Part shown: positions 6,595 to 10,046 of the stretch, in pieces
Numbering within the stretch: position 1 is the stretch's first letter
How the letters are laid out: each line of letters starts with the position of its first letter
Translations under genes and position numbers: made by a program
Notes under the pieces: model-generated
What the model saw: only the letters and a program-made list of their open reading frames with translations
The model's database searches: none
What the model was told of the DNA's origin: nothing
From: Anaerolineaceae bacterium
GTDB taxonomy: Bacteria; Chloroflexota; Anaerolineae; Anaerolineales; Anaerolineaceae
Length of the DNA: 10,046 nucleotides
Assembly: GCA_003532515.1 (NCBI GenBank)
Contig: DOEX01000145.1
Coordinates: 1-10,046 of the forward strand
Reading direction: 5' to 3'

Positions 6595-8241
6595 TTAAGC
6601 CTTAAAACCTAAAGATATTATATGATCCGGAAGCCCTTTTCGCTGGCAAGCTGCCTGGATCAACCCCAAAAACAAGGGATGAGGTCGGTTTGGTCTTGAA
6701 AGAAATTCGGGATGGAATTGACAGGCAATCATATAAGGATGATTCCTGTTCTCTACGATTTCAACAAGCATACCATCCGGCGATTGACCCGAAAAAGTCA
6801 AGCCGTGCTCTTGCAGCTTATCTCGATAATCATTGTTCACTTCGTAACGATGGCGATGCCGTTCTTCGATGAGTTCCTGGTCAAACAGTTTTCGTGCCAA
6901 GGTGTTTTCTAATACATGGCAGGGGTAGAGACCAAGCCTCATTGTACCGCCTAAGCGATCCAACCCTTTTTGGTCAGTCATCAAATCGATCACCGGGTGT
7001 TCAGTCATCTTGTCAAACTCGGCTGAATTAGCATCTTCCAGTCCAAGTACATGCCTTGCGTAGTCAATCACCATCACTTGCAGCCCAAGGCAAAGACCGA
7101 GGTAAGGAATACCATTCTCACGCGCGTATCGAGCGGCGCGGATTTTGCCTTCAACACCACGGCTGCCGAAACCGCCCGGCACAACCACGGCATCCACACC
7201 TTCTAAAGCACCTTGTACATCTTCCATCTTCTCCAGATCTGTTGAGGATATCCATTCAATTTCAACGTCCACACCATAATAGAGTGCGGCATGTTTTAAG
7301 GCTTCCCGCACGCTAAGATAGGCATCGTGCAGCTCAACATACTTCCCTACTAATCCAATTTTGACCGAAGGTTTGGCTTTTTTCAGTTCATTGACCATCC
7401 AACGCCAGCCGTCCAATTCTGGCTCATGTTTGGCTTCCAATCCCAACGCTTTTAACAATATTTCTGCTACATTGTTTTCTTCCAGGCTCAAAGGAATTTC
7501 ATAGAGTAGGTCAGCGGTTACTAATGGAACGACGGCTTCGGGCCTGACATCGCAAAACTTTGCAATTTTCTGTGTCAGCTCTTTTTCAACCGGGTAATCA
7601 CTTCGCGCCATGATCATGTCTGCCAAAATTCCGATGGAACGCAATTCGCGCACAGAATGTTGGGTTGGTTTGGTTTTAGTTTCTGCCGTTGCTTTTAAAT
7701 AGGGTAACCAGGTGATATGCACGAAGGCAGTGCTCTCTCTGCCGAGCTCATTACGCATTTCCCGGATAGCTTCCAGGAAAGGCTGACCTTCGATATCGCC
7801 AACTGTACCGCCAACCTCGATCAGGGCAATTTCAGCTTCGCTGGTGCGACCCAAAAGGTTAATGCGCCGTTTAATTTCATTAGTAATATGTGGAACCACC
7901 TGGATCGTTCCGCCGAGGTAGTCACCCCGCCGCTCACGCTCAATCACTTCCTCGTAAACCTGCCCAGTTGTAACTGTACTGGTTCGTTTGAGGCGTAAGT
8001 CACAGAAGCGTTCATAATGCCCCAAATCAAGGTCCGTTTCGGAGCCATCGTCGAGTACATATACTTCCCCATGCTGGTAAGGGCTCATTGTGCCCGGGTC
8101 TACATTGAGATATGGGTCTAACTTTTGAACGGTCACAGAAAAACCACGAGCCTTGAGCAATCGCCCAACAGATGCAGCCGTGACACCTTTGCCAACAGAT
8201 GAGAGAACTCCACCAGTAAAGAATATGTATTTGATTGCCAT
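6595..8241 (-). CDS. pyrG: CTP synthase (glutamine-hydrolysing)
   Basis: CTP synthase makes CTP from UTP, ATP and glutamine-derived ammonia, the last step of pyrimidine nucleotide synthesis. At 548 residues it is full length. The N-terminal synthase domain has the P-loop SSVGKG (14-19), Lys40, the DPYLNVDPGTMSPYQHGEV block (42-60), Asp70 and Glu142 as likely magnesium ligands, and EVGGTVGDIE (142-151). The C-terminal class I glutamine amidotransferase domain has the oxyanion strand GGFG (356-359), the nucleophile Cys384 in GLCLGLQ, and His510/Glu512 in FHPEF. All residues needed for activity are present. In the nucleophile elbow, Leu387 replaces the more usual Met. The ATG at 8241 has AGAGGT (complement of 8245-8250) just ahead of it. 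A strong hairpin with a T tract ends about 20 bases upstream of the start, which could terminate the S1 transcript or act as an attenuator. Confidence 0.97.
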   Translation of the reverse strand: MAIKYIFFTGGVLSSVGKGVTAASVGRLLKARGFSVTVQKLDPYLNVDPGTMSPYQHGEVYVLDDGSETDLDLGHYERFCDLRLKRTSTVTTGQVYEEVIERERRGDYLGGTIQVVPHITNEIKRRINLLGRTSEAEIALIEVGGTVGDIEGQPFLEAIREMRNELGRESTAFVHITWLPYLKATAETKTKPTQHSVRELRSIGILADMIMARSDYPVEKELTQKIAKFCDVRPEAVVPLVTADLLYEIPLSLEENNVAEILLKALGLEAKHEPELDGWRWMVNELKKAKPSVKIGLVGKYVELHDAYLSVREALKHAALYYGVDVEIEWISSTDLEKMEDVQGALEGVDAVVVPGGFGSRGVEGKIRAARYARENGIPYLGLCLGLQVMVIDYARHVLGLEDANSAEFDKMTEHPVIDLMTDQKGLDRLGGTMRLGLYPCHVLENTLARKLFDQELIEERHRHRYEVNNDYRDKLQEHGLTFSGQSPDGMLVEIVENRNHPYMIACQFHPEFLSRPNRPHPLFLGLIQAACQRKGLPDHIISLGFKA

Positions 8242-8260
8242 ATTACCTCTGTAAGTAGTT

Positions 8261-8296
8261 AAATAAAAAGGGAGGGCTGATTACTCCAGACCTCCC
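8261..8296 (-). terminator. Intrinsic terminator between S1 gene and pyrG, possible pyrG attenuator
   Basis: On the minus strand GGGAGG (complement of 8291-8296) pairs with CCTCCC (complement of 8270-8275). After one T/C mismatch, CTG (8287-8289) pairs with CAG (8277-8279) around a seven-base loop. The stem is followed directly by TTTTTATTT (8269-8261). It starts 37 bases after the S1 stop and ends 11 bases before the pyrG ribosome binding site. Confidence 0.85.
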
Positions 8297-8333
8297 CGGA
8301 AACAACTAGGTTTTTTGTTGAGCTACTCGAAGC

Positions 8334-9128
8334 TTAGTCATCCATGTCGCCAGCATTGCTCAGCTTGTTCGTCAGAGTGCGCTCAAAGATATCATCAGCC
8401 TCAGAATCGCGGTTTTTTTGCTTCTTGATACGGCTGGCGATTTCGGGACGGCGTTGTTCGGCACGATCCATGGCTTTTCGCATGGCGATTTCCATGAAAG
8501 TTGGGTCCGGAATGATTTCTTCTTGTACTTCCTCGATCACTTCTTGTTTCCCTTTGCCCTTACGTCTGCTGGGTGTAACTTCAGCAAGGATCTCTTCGGG
8601 GGTTTCCTGGAGAGCTTTCATGCTCAACTTGATTTGTTTTTTGCGTCGGTTGACTTCCAATATTTTTACATCTACTTCGTCACCAACTTTAACAACTTCT
8701 GATGGAAGGCGAACAAAATTATGGGAAAGCTCGCTTACGTGTACGAGACCAGGGCGTTCTGCACCGATTTCAACGAAAGCGCCAAAAGTTTCCAGTCGTA
8801 CGATCGTACCTTTGACGCTCATTTCTGGAGCAAGTTCGCGCCATTCGTACATCAGAGGCTCGCGCATGGTCAGTTCGTAATGATCTTTCAAAACACGTTT
8901 GACCCACACATTGATAACTTGGTCAACCTTTAATATCTCGTCGAGATTGGTTACGACTTTGTCTTTATTTTCAGGATCGACAACTTGAGAGACATGTAAG
9001 AATGCAGGTATTTTTGAACCAATGTCTACAATTGCTCCTTGTAGGGTGGTTTTTAACACCTTCCCTTCGAATTTTTGTTTCGTGGTTATGTTTTGATCAT
9101 TATTAGTATTTTCGATAGGGTTATCCAT
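8334..9128 (-). CDS. S1 RNA-binding domain protein (two S1 domains)
   Basis: This 264-residue protein has two S1/OB-fold domains. The first, at about 18-88, is more divergent (FEGKVLKTTLQGAIVDIG). The second, at about 102-171, is canonical (VKGTIVRLETFGAFVEIG, GLVHVSELS, VGDEVDVKILEVN, IKLSMKAL). Such domains bind single-stranded RNA, so a role in translation or RNA turnover is likely, but this is not a typical ribosomal protein S1, which has four to six domains. The C-terminal tail (about 175-264) is rich in Lys, Arg, Glu and Asp and probably disordered or helical. The start at 9128 is well supported by GGGAG (complement of 9135-9139) six bases upstream and by a promoter ahead of it. It is followed by an intrinsic terminator and then pyrG. 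It may be named ribosomal protein S1-like in databases; that label would go beyond what is seen here. Confidence 0.88.
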   Translation of the reverse strand: MDNPIENTNNDQNITTKQKFEGKVLKTTLQGAIVDIGSKIPAFLHVSQVVDPENKDKVVTNLDEILKVDQVINVWVKRVLKDHYELTMREPLMYEWRELAPEMSVKGTIVRLETFGAFVEIGAERPGLVHVSELSHNFVRLPSEVVKVGDEVDVKILEVNRRKKQIKLSMKALQETPEEILAEVTPSRRKGKGKQEVIEEVQEEIIPDPTFMEIAMRKAMDRAEQRRPEIASRIKKQKNRDSEADDIFERTLTNKLSNAGDMDD

Positions 9129-9163
9129 TATTTACTCCCAAAGGGTTATATTCACAATTTATT

Positions 9164-9192
9164 AGTATACACTTTTGCAAGAATTTCGTCAA
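9164..9192 (-). promoter_or_regulatory. Sigma-70-type promoter for S1-domain gene
   Basis: On the minus strand TTGACG (complement of 9187-9192) and TATACT (complement of 9164-9169) each match consensus at five of six positions, and the spacer is exactly 17 bases. Transcription would begin near 9157, giving a leader of about 29 bases with a good ribosome binding site. This is the best promoter in the window. Confidence 0.75.
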
Positions 9193-9235
9193 TTATTCTT
9201 ACCAGATTGCCATTTGATTTCTGGAATGTGATAGT

Positions 9236-9249
9236 TATAACAAGTTATA
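9236..9249. repeat. 14-base near-palindrome TATAAC-AA-GTTATA
   Basis: Perfect six-base arms (9236-9241 and 9244-9249) flank two bases, directly after the stop of the YhhN-family gene and about 44 bases upstream of the -35 box of the S1 gene promoter. It could be an operator site or chance in an A/T-rich spacer. A second weak pair, CCAGA (9202-9206) and TCTGG (9220-9224), lies between it and the promoter. Confidence 0.35.
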
Positions 9250-9251
9250 CT

Positions 9252-9932
9252 CTACACTGGAAGCAGCAATACTGCTGCTACAATCAGGAACTGCGCCAAA
9301 TGATAGGAGAATATGATCCAGAATTTATATTTTGGTAGGCGTCGATCCAACTTATCAAGACCGATCATCGCATCAGAAATAAAAAACAAGATCCCACCAG
9401 TTCCTGCCATCACTGCTGCCAGGTCAGACCAACCAGGACGTGCCAGGCATAACATTGCGCTAATCGCCATCGCCAAGACCAGAATTCCGTAACCTTTGAA
9501 GAAGGGGAGAAGGAGCTTATTGATCTCTGATGAAGCCGCAAACCGATCAATTGTCAGGTGTATTATTAAATTCCCAGCCAGAAGCGCAAAGAGCGCCATG
9601 AACATTACGGTCGCTGAAGGCATAACGGTGTTAAAGCCCCAGATGTAACACAAATGAGCCAAAGAAAAAGCCCCCATGCCCGCCATGAACCAACGTGTTC
9701 CCCGGGGGATCAGAAAGATGTCTCCAAGCAGTGACAAACTTAACCCAAGCAAAAAGGGTAAACGAGTCGCGCTGATTGGCCCTTGAGTTATGAAGTATGC
9801 GATCAAGCCAAGCAAAACCAAGGGTTTGGTAATGTAATAGGCTGCCAGGTTTCCCCGCCAAATCGCAATCCAATTAGCCAGGGTCACCAGGCAAATAAAG
9901 ATGAGCAGGACGAGGTTTGCCCAATCAGGCAT
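9252..9932 (-). CDS. YhhN/TMEM86 family integral membrane protein (lysoplasmalogenase-like)
   Basis: This very hydrophobic protein, 226 residues from the ATG at 9932, has about seven or eight predicted membrane spans. It matches the YhhN family through conserved polar residues in or near the membrane: KP at about 36-37, SLLGDIFL at about 67-74 with its Asp, AHLCYI at about 92-97, FFISDAMIG at about 183-191 and YHLAQF at about 210-215. Characterised members (TMEM86B and a Legionella homologue, as I recall) hydrolyse the vinyl ether bond of lysoplasmalogens, so a role in ether-lipid turnover is possible but only inferred. The start is chosen at 9932 because this ATG overlaps the stop of the upstream era frame (ATGCCTGA), a usual sign of translational coupling. 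A GTG at 9944 is an alternative that adds four residues. The gene is followed by a 123-base spacer and then the S1 gene. Confidence 0.85.
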   Translation of the reverse strand: MPDWANLVLLIFICLVTLANWIAIWRGNLAAYYITKPLVLLGLIAYFITQGPISATRLPFLLGLSLSLLGDIFLIPRGTRWFMAGMGAFSLAHLCYIWGFNTVMPSATVMFMALFALLAGNLIIHLTIDRFAASSEINKLLLPFFKGYGILVLAMAISAMLCLARPGWSDLAAVMAGTGGILFFISDAMIGLDKLDRRLPKYKFWIIFSYHLAQFLIVAAVLLLPV

Positions 9933-10044
9933 TATCCCCTGCACCAGCCAGCCCTATCCTGCTAAGAAACGCAGGATCGTTCTTCCAGTCTTTATGTGTT
10001 TTTACCTGCAAGTCCAGAAATACCTTGCTTTTCGTCATCTCCTC
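9925..10044 (-). CDS. era: GTPase Era, C-terminal end only (cut by window edge)
   Basis: A minus-strand frame open from the window edge ends with TGA at 9925-9927 and gives 39 residues. They include VFLDLQVKTHKDWKNDPAFL followed by SRIGL, which matches the conserved end of the Era KH domain (pattern KVFLDLxVKVxKDWRxDxxxLRxLGY). Era is an essential GTPase that binds the 3' end of 16S rRNA and assists 30S subunit assembly. The final eight residues after the usual LGY position (AGAGDNA) form a short extra tail. The stop overlaps the ATG of the YhhN-family gene by eight bases, so the two are probably co-translated. The G domain lies outside the window, so only the tail can be judged. Confidence 0.8.
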   Translation of the reverse strand, partial: EEMTKSKVFLDLQVKTHKDWKNDPAFLSRIGLAGAGDNA

Positions 10045-10046
10045 GA

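Noticed and set aside
6582..6597. TAACC/GGTTA inverted repeat as a pyrG terminator
   Set aside because: Five base pairs, A/T-rich, with no T tract after it; pyrG and eno are better read as possibly co-transcribed.
8344..8880. Plus-strand open frame of 178 codons opposite the S1 gene
   Set aside because: It has a low-complexity Ser/Arg-rich translation and mirrors the well-supported S1 gene; there is no ribosome binding site.

Overview
The window is a stretch of ordinary bacterial chromosome, most likely from a member of the Chloroflexota, class Anaerolineae. This is an inference from three things: a lipoprotein with an NBR1-type Ig-like domain set between Pro/Thr-rich linkers, a fused phosphoglucose/phosphomannose isomerase (pgi-pmi) of the SIS family, and a six-hairpin-glycosidase-like protein of a type I associate with that class. 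No mobile element, rRNA, tRNA, CRISPR array or phage gene was seen.

The left part (1-4226) is read on the plus strand. It holds the 3' part of a large six-hairpin-glycosidase-like gene that begins before the window, then, 20 bases later, the NBR1-domain lipoprotein, then, after a 207-base gap, pgi-pmi with its own strong ribosome binding site. The gap 4227-4468 lies between convergent genes and carries two well-separated perfect inverted repeats.

The right part (4469-10046) is read on the minus strand. In order of transcription it holds the C-terminal end of era (cut by the window edge), a YhhN/TMEM86-type membrane protein whose ATG overlaps the era stop, a two-S1-domain RNA-binding protein with a near-consensus promoter, pyrG (CTP synthase), eno (enolase) and a family 5 (UdgB-type) uracil-DNA glycosylase. 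Intrinsic terminators follow the S1 gene and eno.

The genes are mainly housekeeping: sugar-phosphate interconversion and glycolysis (pgi-pmi, eno), nucleotide synthesis (pyrG), translation and ribosome assembly (S1 protein, era) and DNA repair (udg). No clearly new multi-gene system was found. The points most worth a second look are the hairpin wedged against the pyrG start (possible attenuator), the inverted-repeat pair between the convergent genes, a one-residue insertion in the enolase His-loop, and the glycosidase-like/NBR1-lipoprotein pair.
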